Counted from the stretch's first letter, positions 34,371 through 47,535 are shown. The stretch: DNA of 64,000 nt from Neoechinorhynchus agilis (GCA_051530055.1 CM121342.1:13764001-13828000); one strand, 5' to 3'. Numbers and translations are program-made. Notes: generated by a model not told the origin, from the letters alone.

Positions 34371-36351
34371 AACTACGTATTCGGACTAATCAAATACCGA
34401 GGAAACGCCCAACGCTACCGGGAAACCAGGCCTAAATTCTGTTCATCAAATCACTACTTTGGGACAAGCAATTTCATTTGTACGGCAAACACATAATCCT
34501 TATCCGATGTCAAGGCCCGTTGACGCCGCAATGATACAATTGACGCAACCAGCCACGACAGCCCAACTACGTATTCAGACCAATCAAATATCGAGGAAAC
34601 GCACAAAGCTACCGGGGCACCAGGCCGGACACGGCTCTTTGTTTTCCCCAGACTATTACTTTCCGCTAGCGACAGTTCGGAGGAGTCCCTCACTGCGGTA
34701 ATCAAAAGACACCGCGTATCCTTTGAGGAAAGTTTCTTGAGCATTCGTCGTTTAGCAAGACAGGATCCCAAACAACGTGCGAATGAGACTAACTGCCATC
34801 GAACATCTACGAGACCGCTTGCTGAGCGCGTATCTTCGAAACTCGTTGATGGAGATGTTCGGGGAGCTGTCCGTATTTTGTCCTCCTCTGACACATTTGC
34901 AAGTGATTCGCCCTCCACACTTCAGGGTTTAAGGTTGAAGCATCCGCAAAGTTCAACCAAAACAGAAATTTCTACATGTTCCGTCTCTCCACTTCGACAG
35001 TTGAACTGAGAATGACCATATCCTCCTTCGCCAATAGCTCTGGCCATGGCCTCGATGGACTTCGTCCTCAATACCTAAAGGATATGATGTCGTTCCCAGT
35101 TGGAGATGCAGGCCACTCCCTTGCTACCCATCTTAGTCGACCTTTTCATCGAAGAAAATTTACATCCGCTGGCAATTGAGTTATTTTTTGGCGCGTCTTT
35201 GTGCGCATTGAACAAAAAGACTGGTGGGATTCGTCGCATCGCCGTTAGCTCTGCTCTACATCGGCTCGCAGATAAAATCCTTTGCAAACGTATTGCAGAA
35301 GAGATAGGGCAGCAACTTCGCCCAGTCCAACTGGGATGCTGCACACCCTGCGGGTCCTAAGCCATTGTCCACGCACTCTGCCAGTTTATCACCAATAATT
35401 CAACGCCGTGTGTGATTTTGAAGTGTGACTTTACAAATGCCTTCAATTCTATTCACCGTACCGCTCTGTTTGAGGCACTCAAAAGTCACGCACCAGAAGC
35501 TTTTCCTTATTTTTCTCGACGCATACGGGACCCCCGACTCCTTTGCCGTTCAGCGACCACCTCATTTGGTCCGAAAAAGAGGAGTACAGCAGGGAGACCC
35601 TCTGGGTCCAATCGCTTTCTCCCTTGCAGTGAATCCAATAGCGCACTCTCTCCAGTCCAGCTTCAACGCTTCGTACCATGATGACGCTACACTCAAAGGT
35701 GATCCCTCCGAAGTACTGCGCGATCTGGAGACACTCGCAAAGGAGACTGCGAGATTGGGCGTTGAGCTTAATGCAGGGAAATGCGAACGGTTGGTAATGA
35801 ACATCGAAGACGAGTCAGCGCAGAGCAAAATCGTCAAAGGTTTCAGAAATCTGGCACCCGGTATAGAATTGATTACTCTAGACCGGCTGAGTCTTCTAGG
35901 GCGCTGCGTTTTTGATTCTAATGTGGAAAATGAAATCGACCATCTACTCCCTAACATCACGATGCTGTGCGATAGAGTCCGGGAACTTTCGTCACACGAG
36001 GCTCTATTCATGATCAAGAATACCCTCTTCATCCCGAAACTACTTTATAAACTGCGCACGGCTTCCTTCTTCAAGCACGTCGATAAGTTAAAGAAGCTCG
36101 ATGACATTGTGAAGGTGTTTCTCGAGCACATCTTAAATATTCAGCTATCAGACGAGGTCTGGCGACAAGCATCATTGCCTACATCGTCCGGTGGCCTGGG
36201 TATTCGAAAAACAGTAGATGTGTCGTTGCCCGCGTTTTTAGGATCATTCCAAGGGAGTCGAGATCTGGTAAAACGTATATTGGGACCCAATTTCTGTTTA
36301 GCGGACGAATTTCTGGTAGCGGTCAAGGAACAACCAAGTTCCCGTGAATGA
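34371..36351 (+). mobile_element. Second LINE type (R2-like reverse transcriptase), 5' direct repeats
   Basis: Two copies of a ~61-bp block (about 34371-34431 and 34566-34626, 195 bp apart, both with CTACCGGG and ACCAGGCC) sit at the left end. Then comes a reverse transcriptase: SSGHGLDGLRPQYLKDM (fingers, about 35038-35088), AVSSALHRLADKILCKRI, LKCDFTNAFNSIHRTALF (motif A, about 35416-35470), KRGVQQGDPLGPIAFSLA (motif B, about 35577-35630), and SYHDDATLKGDPSEVL (motif C, YxDD, about 35675-35720). A long thumb/connection region stays open to 36351. The frame shifts at least twice before motif B, after which 200 codons are intact. Subfamily R2-like is tentative. No endonuclease or tail is visible. 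Confidence 0.8.
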
Positions 36352-36359
36352 AGCAGTCT

Positions 36360-36985
36360 TTCTGGGATAAATCTTTAGTCGCCCGAGCTCATAGTTCTCT
36401 AATTTCAGGCTCTCGCGACGAGGTTGACCGTACATTTTATTGAATACATTTCAGTCATACAAAAAAATGGGCTTATTGCGCACCTGATAAATTGACGGGA
36501 ACGTATGAGCTTTTCCGAAATCGAACTACTCTTCAGCAATAGCTTCGAATATTCATGTAAGCACTTAATGTAGATCGATTGTTTTAGTGGTTTATTAACA
36601 ATCAGATACTTTCTAATTTCGCCATAAGTAGATGATATTGATCAGATATTCAAAAGTGGGTGAAATTCTCCAAATTAATAGATAGCGATTTCAGAGTCCG
36701 TGAATGTAACCTGAATTTTATTAGTTTTGGATAATATGTCAGATGTAATTAATTTACAGAGAATGTAAATCCAAAACATCCGTCATCCATACACTGTTTA
36801 GCAAAGATAGATGCTGACAAGTGTGTGGATCCTGCATTTTTTACATAACTAAAACGTGTTTATAAGTCTCATAAAAGAATCGTATTTAAACTTTTAACGC
36901 AGCAAATATTATTGACAATATTTTCAATCAATCGTTCAACGAGATTTACAGACGCACACTTGTAATAATGAGATCAATTTGCTGA
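36360..36985. other. Intergenic, nothing recognised
   Basis: AT-rich spacer between the LINE and the 3' end of the AGAP gene. Confidence 0.45.
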
Positions 36986-36989
36986 TTTG

Positions 36990-39900
36990 TTAGATAAAAC
37001 TGGTAGGTTTAGACGGTTCTTCAATAGCGCTATGCGCAGCATCAATATTTTCCTCGCTGAGACGACCAAATCGATTTCCTCTATATTGTCGAATAATCCT
37101 GCGACACAACTTTGCATCCTCCCCTTCAGCGTTTTGATCGATCAAACTATTGGAGATGTCGGCTCCCGCGAAAATCGTCAGTTGAAGCGTCACAGCGTTC
37201 AGGCATTTTACAGAAGCTACAAAAATCTCTTGTAAAACACTTTTACTTAAATGGTCGCCTGCTTGCATGAAAAGTTCATAAAATCGATGAAGATTGTTTG
37301 TCTCTATACAACCGATAATTGATTTTTGAACATTTTCGGGATTAGAAGGGCTAATAATCCATGATCTTTCTTCATATTTGTCGCGGATGTAATTTTGCTT
37401 ACAAAGACAAGAGTCACGTGGAGCCGGTTTGTGGTCTAAGCATTTTCCTTGTTCCCAAACTGAATTCGCAAATGCGTTACCAAAGGAAAGCATAACTTTC
37501 CTGAGTTCAAGCGGCCAATCGTCGAGTTCCAGACTCCTAACTCGGGATATATGTGTTCCTAAGTTACGATGAAGTCCACTGCATTGGATACAAATTAGAA
37601 TGCCGAGATTGACACTAGCCCATGTCGGATCTGGAGAACCGCAATCAGCACAATTCGCATTTCCTGGAATTTGTCGAAACGCTCGGATGACATCTTCTCG
37701 GCCTTGTTGTGTATCCGTTTGACTTTTGACCTTAGCACTTTGGTTAGCACACAAAATAGATAAAATTTGATTTTGAATAACCGAAACCCATTCGTCACGT
37801 TCTTCGACTGTCTTCGCCTCGAAAATCCATTGTTTATTGTCCATGGAGACGATCGTGAACATTGGGTTTTTCCCCCGACGATTTAGTTTAAGTTCACTTA
37901 AACTACGACTTGTAGTTGCAGTCGAGGTGGATTGAACATTCTCACTAGCAGGTTCGGAGTATGAACAAAACGAGTGTTGTTCCTCGTTTTTCGGATTAAG
38001 ATCAGCGCCTACGAGTGAGTTCGGGATCACAGTAGCCTGATCTATTGATTTCGCGGAGTAATTGCGTATTTTCGGTTGTAAACTGGGCATTGATAATCTG
38101 TTTGATTCGAGCAGTTTCCAAGGAGAAATAAACCCGTACGGGGTATTTGGGTCGTTGTCGAATTGAGTAGTTCTTTTTCGTCTTGTAACTTTAACACTTA
38201 CACGTCTAAGGTCGATTTGTTTAGCTCGTGAATCTGATTGATAATGCTCAACGGATGGATAATATAGAAACGTTCCATTTGCAAGGAGAGCAACATACTT
38301 CTTTTTAAAATCTCGATTTCCAAGTCGCCTGGATTTCTTTATTAAAACGCCTTCTTTGATTGGAATGAGTCGACCACATCCGATAGGTTTATTTTCGGTC
38401 GTTGATTTCCCCGCAGAATTGAACAGTCCGGATCTTCGTTTTAATCGATCAGACGACGCCTTTTTGAGACACGAAGGTCTGTGTGATTTAATCGTCGACG
38501 GTACCATATCCTCTTCTGTGGTCGGCGTTTCACTTGATTTATCCGGTTCGAAATTAACACAGAAAAATGGCGGTTGTATTCGTTCAGAGGATTTCGATTT
38601 GTTCGCCTTAGATGCGGGGCTTTGCAAGAAACGGTTTCAGGACAAAAAGGAACGTGGATACGTGGATACGTGGAACTACTTTAAAGAGGGAAAATGACAA
38701 GTGTGAAACTTCGAAATCGCGCAGTCTTAAAATTAGCTGTGTGACGATCACATTGCAACTACAATCTCGCCCTAAGAGGAATCGCTTTACTGAATTAGAA
38801 GACTTACCTCTTGCAATATGCTATCGGGTTCTCCGTTTATGGACAAAACCGGAGCTTGCAATCTCAATTCGGATGTTGGTACGGACGACGAAGAGGTTGT
38901 AGAGACCTGAAAAGCTTCAGTGTTACATAATAAATGCGGTGCATACAATCTTCGAGTAAAATTCTGCTCCACCGAACGATGATTAATCTGCCGGAAATGT
39001 TCTATTTCCCCACGTGGATCACGAGATGTGAGATTGATACAGTTACCGCAAAATAATATATCACGCATTTTCCATTCGTCGCGATGGAGGGCACTTATGT
39101 GCGATAAAATGGATATGTGAGGTCTCGCTTGGAGAACACGTCGAAACACTCGAAAAAATAATCTAACCGATTAGGCAATTTTGAAAAAAAATGAAAGGAA
39201 AAAGTTTGTATTAAAATTTAGTTTCCTTGGAGAAATAGTTAACATATTTTCCATTAAAACGAAGAAACCGTCGAAATGTATAAAAAATATTATGTTAAAT
39301 TTTTAGGCAATTCGACAGCTTTTATGAATCTAAACTTTTTATTTAGGTCGGTTGTCGACACCAGGGGGAAGAGATCATTAAAGACGGATGTATATTTCGA
39401 CTGATATCTAATCAGTCATTTGATCAATTCAATCTAAAAAATTTTTTATAGGAATTTGTCACAAACAAACCAAATGATTTTTCGTTTTGACGCGCGGGAA
39501 ACCGGTAACGAACAATCATTTGGTGTGTTTGTCGCGAATTCCTATAAAAAAATTAGATTGAATTGATCAAATGACTTATTCAATCAACCTCGCACCTGCC
39601 TATACCTACGCTTATGGAGAGGCCAACCTTACAAGCGCTCCTGCGAGCTATAAACACCAATTCCCACCAGAACGGGCTTTCCAACCCAACCGGATATTCT
39701 CAATCGAACGGACACATTCTCCCCGAACGAACATCCCCCGACTGGATAGTTCCTATCCGAATAGACACCCCTCCGACCAGATATTACCACCCGAACGGCC
39801 ATCCCTCGACTGGATGAACAATTGTGAAATTGAATGTTTATGAGAACCCAAATGTACATGGGTTCTCCTATTCTTTGTTTGTATTTTCAACAATAAACGT

Positions 39901-42900
39901 GTTATTATTATTATTATATTATCCCTCTTGGGCGTCGTCAAGCGATCTAAATAAAAAATATAGCCAACCACCGAATGCAATCCTCAACTAAATTTAAATG
40001 CCCATATTTTGTGGTTCACGACAGAAAATCAAGAAAAAACAATTACGATCATGTTTTAAAAGCTGCATTTACCTGAAGTTTGGTCTTAAAATTTCCATTA
40101 ACCGATGCTCGCCATAATAAAGTTAATTTTATATAAAAATTAAGGACGCCAAAAGAGGGCAACGAAAGACCCTTTCGTCATTTTAACCGTTCATCTTTTG
40201 TTCCATTCGTGCCATCAATATCAAATTTTTCGGGTTTAAATTTTTTATTAGAAAATACCTTTCTAATTTTTCGGACCTCTCGCCATTGAAACAATTAGTG
40301 CCGTCGGGTAAAACGCTCCATAATTTTTAACCTTGAAAAATAGTTGGTCTCTACAACAAATGGCCCAGGGAAAACCAACTATTTCTTATCACAGAATCAG
40401 CTTTTCGAGTCTGAGTTCGAATGCTTAGGTCATGGAGGATAAAGATGTTCCTCCGTTCCTATCAGAACTTTGAGCGCTTGGATTCTTTTCTTAAGATCGA
40501 ATTTTACGTTGGTATCGGCTTTTTAATAGATATTTTATTATGGCGTGACCACTGCTAGCATTTCAAATGAAACTGTGAGATCAAGTTTGGCAGGTAGATA
40601 TGTAAAAAATATTTTAACAAAAATATATATTTTCTAAAAGTCAGGTTAAAAAATAAAAGAACAATGGTGTTATTGTGGCAATCTTCACATTTTTACTAGT
40701 TTAATGGTCAAAAGCATTATGCGGAAATTCCTACACTTTCAAACATTTAAAATTAGTGTGATTTTATGCTTGTTTATATCATAAAAAATTAAAGGAATTG
40801 ATTAAATCCGATATTTCGGAGGCACAACATTGTGCTTTTATCAAGGTTTCTTGTAATTTTTCAAATATGTGAGACCTTACAAGAAAGCTCGATAAACGCG
40901 TACAAAATTGTGCCTCCGAAATATCGAATTTAATAATACTCCTTTGATTTTTAGGCCATAAACAACAGTGTGATTTTAATAAGATCCTTGGAGTAATATC
41001 ACTGGTTGCCTTTAGACAAGTATTTTATTCATAAAACCTAAATAGAGGAAGAAATATAGCAAATATAACCCCATATTGTCTCAAGGGGTGGCAGATAGTC
41101 GTTTTCAAAGTTGCATACTCGAGAAGATACAAAGAAAACAGATTTTCGGTCTTCATTTACATCCAAGGACAGAAAAACGATAACTATCTCATAAAGAATT
41201 TTAAATCTTTTAAAAAATTAGCTCAATTTGTGCAGGTTAGAAAACTGAGTGTAAAATTATTTAAAAAAATTGCTAAATATTCTCTTTACTGCAACGCAAG
41301 TAATTATAATTGTTAATTTTAAAGTCTTCAATTTTCACTGATGTATATTTTTAAAGCTGGAAAACCTGTGAGAATAAAAGGAGTTTAAAAACAGTGTGTT
41401 AAAATTTTCATCCGTCGAATAAATGGAATAAATCAATTGTTGAATAGATTTTGAGACTAAATATTTTGGGTAAAATCCAAATGGATAATGCATGAACTGT
41501 GCTATTTACATTGTTCCAGTCAGGGTTTACGTCCCTCAATTGGAAATTCAACGAATTTGCTTCTACATTTCCGTTTCCTGAGACATCATAGACAGCAGTC
41601 TTTCTTTGAACATTTCCCATTTTATTTCTATTGGTTCTACTCGTTAATGCACTGGCAACTTCGTATAGAATAGAAGATCGTCGTTTGTGGAAGTCAGCCG
41701 AGAAGCTAGAAGATGTTGTTGGCTTTTGGCGATGGTCTTTCTCCACGATGTTGTTGTATCTAATCGCTGCCTTGCATGCTGTTCGAAAGTAGGGGGTGGG
41801 TAATGGAGGCGGAAAGCGTTATTTGGTACGTTAATTATTTTCCCACCGAAAAGACTATTCGAACAGAATAAGGGAATGCTTTTTAACTTCAGATTATTAT
41901 TAGGCCTAGGTAAGATAACTAAATATTGTGTTTTCCCTTATAATCAATTGACATTCGAAAACCGGCATTCATTAGAAACGTGAACCAGGAAAGGTATTCC
42001 TTTTATTTCGCCATATCAATCCTACCACCATTGTTTTTACCACATCGCATCCCCTTTTTACATGAGCACAACACTCGCAATCCCAATTCCTTACATCCTT
42101 CCTCAACGCCCGCTGCTACTTTTTCCATACTGACCAAGGTTCTCGGATGCCATTACCCGAAATGAACCGGAGGAAAGAACCACCTTCACAAATTCTCCTA
42201 CATCGATAACCACCAAATTTCCTACCCGTAATCCATTCCAAAATAAATAGCTACATTCAGGGAACCTATCATTTGTTTCGAGTGTTTACGAGGACCCAAA
42301 GGGACGTGGTTCCTCTTCTTTGTTCAATAATAAAACGTGTTATTAGTGTTTAAAATTGAGTTATTCGAGATTTTCTTAACTTAAAATGATGCGAGATCAG
42401 CGTTTTGATAAAAGAGCAAACCTTCGAATAAATACGGGTTTAGGAAGCCACGAAGCTTAAAAAAGTGACATGCATTTTTTACATTTTGAGAAAATAATAA
42501 TCCTTATGAGTGGGGAAAAGATAGTAGATGAGTTTAGCTTGAAGATTTTAGAAAGTCTACCATGCATGGGAATCTAAGAGACAGTAAGTGCCATAAAACT
42601 CCCGTGTCAGTTTCTCAATTAACTTAAAGTCGAACGCGGTAATGAATGTTTCTAGTTTCAATGCGATCAAAATTACTCTAATCTTGATCTGATTTTTGCT
42701 ATAGCTAATAATCGGCATATAGCATTTCTGCGTTTCATGCTGTAAAAACAAGGTAGACGTATTAATCGTAAGCGAGTTAACATGAATATTGTGTTACTGT
42801 AGGAGTTCTCATGAGCATTCCTTTAAAGGAAACTCTACAATCAGTTGGGACTTACCCATGTCAAAAACTCGGTCTACATTGCTGCCGCACATCGAATGCG

Positions 42901-43601
42901 TCTCTATATACAAGCATATCCCTGCACATCGCTGAACCATCATATGAGCCCGTCTAGCATCCACGGTTCTTGGATTATGAGCATTTACAGTATCTAAATG
43001 TGATGTGGCAAAAAGGGCAACTGAGCATTTTCTGACCTAAAGTTCCAGTCAGAATGAACGGCAATGGACCAGAATTTCTGAGTTTCGTGATTTTATGATG
43101 GTATCGAACAATTGTTTGAAAGGAGTCCTCATTCTCGACACTGAAAACGAACATGACAACGTCTACCCACTTCGAAAACTCTTCAGATGGCGGGTGAGCC
43201 TCATCCCGGATCAGGAGCATATAAGGTTTTGCTTCAACTGTCATCAGTCTCTTAAACCTTCCGCCAGCACACGAGTCATCGTGAATAACAGCGCCAGTTA
43301 AGAACCGATTAACCAACAATGATTTGTTACTAGCGTGTCCCGGCAAACCCAGGACACCCAATCGAATCTGATGAATGTTCCTACTAAGGGTCCATTCAGG
43401 ACTGCCAATAAATGCGCACTCAATCGATTCGACAGCCATTCGCATTCGTGCACTCAATTGACCATATCCCATTTCTTCGAGGTTGTCCAGAAATTCGTAA
43501 AGGAGATAAATGTTGGGGTGCACTGACTGGAATCGATTGATCTCTGATTGAATAAGTCGACGAAGGTGATCATTCCCATTTTCGTGGTGCTTTGTAAACA
43601 T
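36990..43601 (-). CDS. AGAP / centaurin-gamma Arf GTPase-activating protein
   Basis: Regulates Arf GTPases in endosomal traffic. Exon 43601-43037 opens with [20 protein letters not shown] and a GTPase-like domain ([58 protein letters not shown]). A 43-nt intron leads to 42993-42856 ([28 protein letters not shown]). A linker exon (about 39149-38808) contains [14 protein letters not shown], as in AGAP1. The last exon (38606-36990) has a split PH domain ([37 protein letters not shown]), the ArfGAP zinc finger (CADC-x16-CIQC, then [20 protein letters not shown]) and a weak ankyrin region. An extra exon may lie near 41720-41540 ([19 protein letters not shown]). The P-loop Gly-Lys reads Asn-Lys. 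Orthologous to the AGAP1-3/CenG1A/cnt-2 group. Introns contain LINE tails and foldbacks. Confidence 0.92.
39351..39450 (+). repeat. Dispersed repeat, copy A
   Basis: Shares about 100 bp with 47536-47630, including GATCATTAAAGACG, TGTATATTTCGACTGAT and CTAATCAGTCATTTGATC. On the minus strand both contain TGACTGATTAG ... CAGTCGAAATATAC, a degenerate form of the foldback core. Lies in an AGAP intron. Confidence 0.75.
39413..39576. repeat. Foldback repeat in an AGAP intron
   Basis: Left arm AGTCATTTGATCAATTCAAT (from 39413) is answered by its reverse complement ending at 39576; inner arms CCTATAAAAA and AAACAAACCAAATGAT also pair. No clear target-site duplication. Confidence 0.75.
39580..39935 (+). 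mobile_element. LINE 3' end with (TTA)n tail
   Basis: A Pro/Ser/Tyr-rich open frame (39571-39843) is followed by AATAAACGTGTTATTATTAT at about 39892-39911, a microsatellite-like tail. The pre-tail sequence (GAGAACCCAAATGTACATGG) is also found, diverged, at about 42289-42350, so this is the 3' end of a dispersed retroelement inside an AGAP intron. Confidence 0.6.
40767..40966. mobile_element. Foldback element (200 bp) with 12-bp target-site duplication
   Basis: AGTGTGATTTTA flanks it at 40755-40766 and 40967-40978. The arms (about 40770-40850 and about 40885-40960) contain TTGTGCCTCCGAAATATCG on opposite strands. The 3' word CGAAATATC is shared with the 8.7-kb element. Inserted in an AGAP intron. 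Confidence 0.8.
41990..42360 (+). mobile_element. LINE 3' fragment, family shared with 55.9-56.2 kb
   Basis: Contains GCTACTTTTTCCATAC (about 42114-42129), TTACCCGAAATGAACCGGAG (about 42154-42173), ATTCCAAAATAAAT and GTGTTTACGA, all repeated in the same order on the minus strand at about 56160-55950. It ends at AATAAAACGTGTTATTAGTG, the same tail type as 39.9 kb. Confidence 0.7.
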
Positions 43602-43639
43602 TTTAGTCGAAAAAGGAGAGAGGGAGTTTAAGAAGGAGA

Positions 43640-45400
43640 CGACTTCAAAACATTGCTTTAATGAGACGAGTGCATTTAAAAAGAAAATGGCTTAGTCTGT
43701 TAGTCTTGAAACGGGAGTCGATTAAATGTAGGAATGTTTCCATTGGGAAAGACGAAATCATTTTTCTTCATTTTCAGATCTTGGGTCTTTTTGGAATAAA
43801 AATGAGAGCTGTGTGAGCTTGTGGATGAAAACCCAGCGACGGATAGGTAGATGCGGTCGGCGAAAATGACAACATACTGAGAGCCATTGTAGACGAACTA
43901 AGAAAGGCGCTAGTCCACAATTGGTCTGATGGTAATCTGAGCCTTATAAATTGAATAAAGATCTCGTCTCCGTCGCCACGTTTTTGTATGGCTCATTCGA
44001 GACTACGAACAATACAATAGCGGGAATAATGTAGAGCCTCAAAAAGATGACTGGATTTCGTCTTGGGAACATTCTGGATCCATGATTTATCGCAATTTGC
44101 TTATATGGCCATACTTCATAATATGGTTCAAGCAAAACTCCATTTTCATGTCTTTACAGGTAAAGTTTAGTAGAAAGATTAAATCACTTGCTAAAATGTT
44201 TTCATTTAATTTCGAAATTTGGGGAAAATCAATTTTACAAGAAACAACCAAATCGGTTTCGATATAAGGAAAGACATATAACATTTTAAGGCGTAATCCT
44301 TCCCCGGGTCCATTACGTGCTTTTTCTCCGAATGATGGAACATTCGGTCCAAAAGTAAATGGCTACTATTTAACTGTGTTCCCGAATGCTTTAACTAAAG
44401 TTAGTATGTTAACTCCCCGGCTTAACAAACATACTATTCAGGGTTGCACTGAGACTTTATTTTATTGTGAATATCTTCTAAGAACTACTCTGATTTCTGT
44501 GTTGTTGTTGAAATGCACTGCTTGACAATACGCATAAGAAAGCTGTCACTTCCGCTGCTTTCAGGACGCCACTACTAAGTGGCTTTAAAAAGGAAAGGCA
44601 AAAAATGTCAGGCTGGACATCTATAACCATGTTTTTAAGTACAAATGAGGTTTATTTTTCTACAAATAAGCTGCCATAACGAATAATGAAGTCAGGATAT
44701 TAAACAAAAAAATTCTAAGGCAAGCGAGTTATTTTTAAAGGAATAATATTTACGGAAATGGATGGTAAAAAGAATAATTGGAAGTGATTTGAATGCCTTA
44801 AAAGGTATTGGGCAAGAAGTGACTCGCCTTTTTATCCAATACGAGAAAAATGGAGTAGAGGTAGGATTGTGCTATAAGAATAATCTCGTGGTGCATTCGT
44901 GCCTGAAAAACTCACTTTCGTTTTCTAATGTTAAGAAAATTAATGAAACAAATGAGCTGTAAAAGTAATTTTTAATGATTTTACTTTGGTATTAAGCGAA
45001 CATCGTTTCGGCTAATTTAAATAAGTTTTGTCAATACAAATCATGCTTCACCACCAAAACCTAGCCCTTGATTCCGAAAATACAATTTTGCTTTTGTAGT
45101 CTTTCTCTGGGTAGACAAATTGCAGAAAATACTAAAAACTTTTTTATGCTATAGTCATTAGTTCATAATATCTAAAAAGAATCCGACCTTCTAAAAAGCA
45201 ATTACACTTACTTTCATTTTTGCGTCAACTAACTAAGTTTTTACGATAAAAATCTTTTTAGTCGCTTAAACAAGAAAATGCACTTAATTGACATTAGCTT
45301 AGAACATACATCACAGTATTTTAGATTCATAAGGTGAATAATCAATGCTGAAATAATTGAAATCTCCAATGACCATAAAACTATGTTGAATAGAAAAAAA
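43640..45400. other. Intergenic, nothing recognised
   Basis: Upstream of the AGAP ATG; likely its promoter plus AT-rich spacer. Short frames near 44762-44962 show no motif. Confidence 0.4.
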
Positions 45401-45408
45401 GCTGGTGA

Positions 45409-45704
45409 TGCCTCCCGTCTTTTGTGTGAATGTAGATTACTTTTCTAAATACCATCCTTATTCATCTACATCTTCCCAAAAACATCCCACAGTGCGCGAG
45501 CTTTCTATTACTAACATTAATGTAGATCGGATCAACGATGATACGAAAAGCTGCTTTTCCTATGAAAGGTTCCAACTTGCTACTTTTCCCAACAGATGCA
45601 CCCAATGTTTCTCGAATTCATTTCCGTGTCAAGTATGTCGATGCCGGGTATACAGTCCTCGCAACCTGACAGTCCTTGGATCTTTTAGTTGCACTCTCAA
45701 ATAG
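45409..45704 (+). CDS. Possible exon or small Cys-rich protein, unidentified
   Basis: Open from ATG at 45409 for 98 codons: MPPVFCVNVDYFSKYHPYSS at the start, and a Cys cluster at the end (FPNRCTQCFSNSFPCQVCRC). No signal peptide and no known pattern. Could be noise. Confidence 0.22.
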
Positions 45705-46309
45705 AATGCCAAGGCGATTTATTTGCATGCGTCGCAAAAAATGTAACCTTAAAAAAGCACCAATTTTAACGGTAACAAAGAAATAAAAGGAGCATCATCT
45801 GCGGTCACTGACAACCCATCGACCTCAATTAAAATTGGTTGTCAGTACAGGAGGTTGTAAGTGGAGTCGGTTACGTAAAAACCTTACCCAATCGTTATTA
45901 CGGCACATTGCGTGAAGGCATGCGGTGGTGTAAAGTTAACAGAATTCGGACAATTTTGGTTCCCGACGGAGATTCGCGAAATCCGAAAATAATAAATGAC
46001 CGGATGAAATCAGGGGCATCGAGGAGACTTATGGATGAAACATGAGAGTTTAAATTATTTATTCCCTTGCTTGGAGTGCTCTGCTGTTAGAATGTGTGCT
46101 AAAGTTACCGATATATGAAGAACTATCGTTGCATACCTTTGTTCGTACTGTTTGCTAGGTCGAGAAAAAGCGTGGGCATTTCCGAGTCTTTACCGAGGTA
46201 TCAGTCCGATGAATTCGCGTTCCACTCTTCCCAAGTTTATACATTTTTCGTTGCTACCTTTGTCACCCTGCTGTCGAGACAACTAAGATACTTGATAGAT
46301 TGACGATCC

Positions 46310-47530
46310 TCGAGAGAGAGAGCAAGTACCGCCCTTCTGAAACATTTTACGCAAATTGTAACTACCTTACACCATTAACGGTAAGTGGTTGAACGGTTTG
46401 CTTAGTTCTGTTTTTTAACCTCGAATATTGACTATTAAAAGAGCTTTATGGACCGCTTGAGAAGCTATTAATATATTTTAAATTCTAGCAAAAATGTCAC
46501 TATATCTTTAGGCAGCAAAAGTTAGAGGAAACAGGCTTCTGATACCTGAACCGGACTATAATGGTCCAAAATTAAGTAATTTTCTCCTCGTTCGTCATTG
46601 TAGAAAGTTTGCACCCCATTGTTTAGAGTTGAAGTTCAATCGGTGCACATGAATTTGTAGAGTACGAACTTTGTTTCCATTTTCGCAACACGGTGCCACT
46701 GAATCATAGTGGATCGGTGGGTGCTGCTTTTCCGCGTTTAACTTGTAGAAGTCCTCAACTTGTCTGTTTAAGGATCAAGTACAAATTTAAGCAAGTAATC
46801 TTGGTATTTCGATGACTTAGGCAACCTTGTGCCAAGCTAGAAAATGCAGTTTTCTGGGACGCTATATACGCGCCAATTCCCGCGGATGATTACTTAATCT
46901 TGCAAACTGTTCGTTCTGCTTTGTTTCCTTTGAATGTCCTATTGTTCCCTTACACGCGTCAACTACTTCAAGAGTCAACCTTTAAGCTAATATGGGCTCA
47001 GCTTATCAAAGTTGGAGTCAGCGAAACATTGAAAGATCTGCTATTCCTAAAACATTCTGTATAACCAAGAGCGAAATTCGGTCTCCATCCGCTTATTGAG
47101 TTCAACAGGAAATAATGATGCACTTTAAAATTGCATTTTCTCGTCGACGTGAAAGCGATTCTTTAAACGGAAGGAAATGTAATATAGAGAAAACAAAATG
47201 AATGCCAGTTTCCATAATATTCGCGTTCGAACTAATACCATTTGACTGAAAGTACGGCAGTTGGGTGGTGATATTCGTTTAAACCTTATTGGCATTCATT
47301 ACAAACAAAGTTTTTCCATCGTTGTTCGACGGCGACCCGTGAAATTTAAATCGAGCGAATTAGCAAAAATGTTCATTTAAACACTTTTAATATCAAATCC
47401 TGTGATTTGTCGACTTATTCAATTGCTTCTTTTCACTCGCATTACTTTATTATAGCAATTTCGTTTCTTAAAGTTTCTCATTGCTACTGGCAATCGTTCG
47501 TAGTCGATATTTAGCATATTTTGTTATTTA
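46310..47530. other. Intergenic, nothing recognised
   Basis: No coding, RNA or repeat signal supported across this interval. Confidence 0.4.
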
Positions 47531-47535
47531 AATCG

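Noticed and set aside
34454-34918. 154-codon minus-strand frame.
   Set aside because: Antisense to the 5' part of the LINE; composition reflects the complementary strand.
37595-38902. Short frames overlapping the AGAP exon on both strands.
   Set aside because: Shadows of the conserved PH-ArfGAP reading frame.
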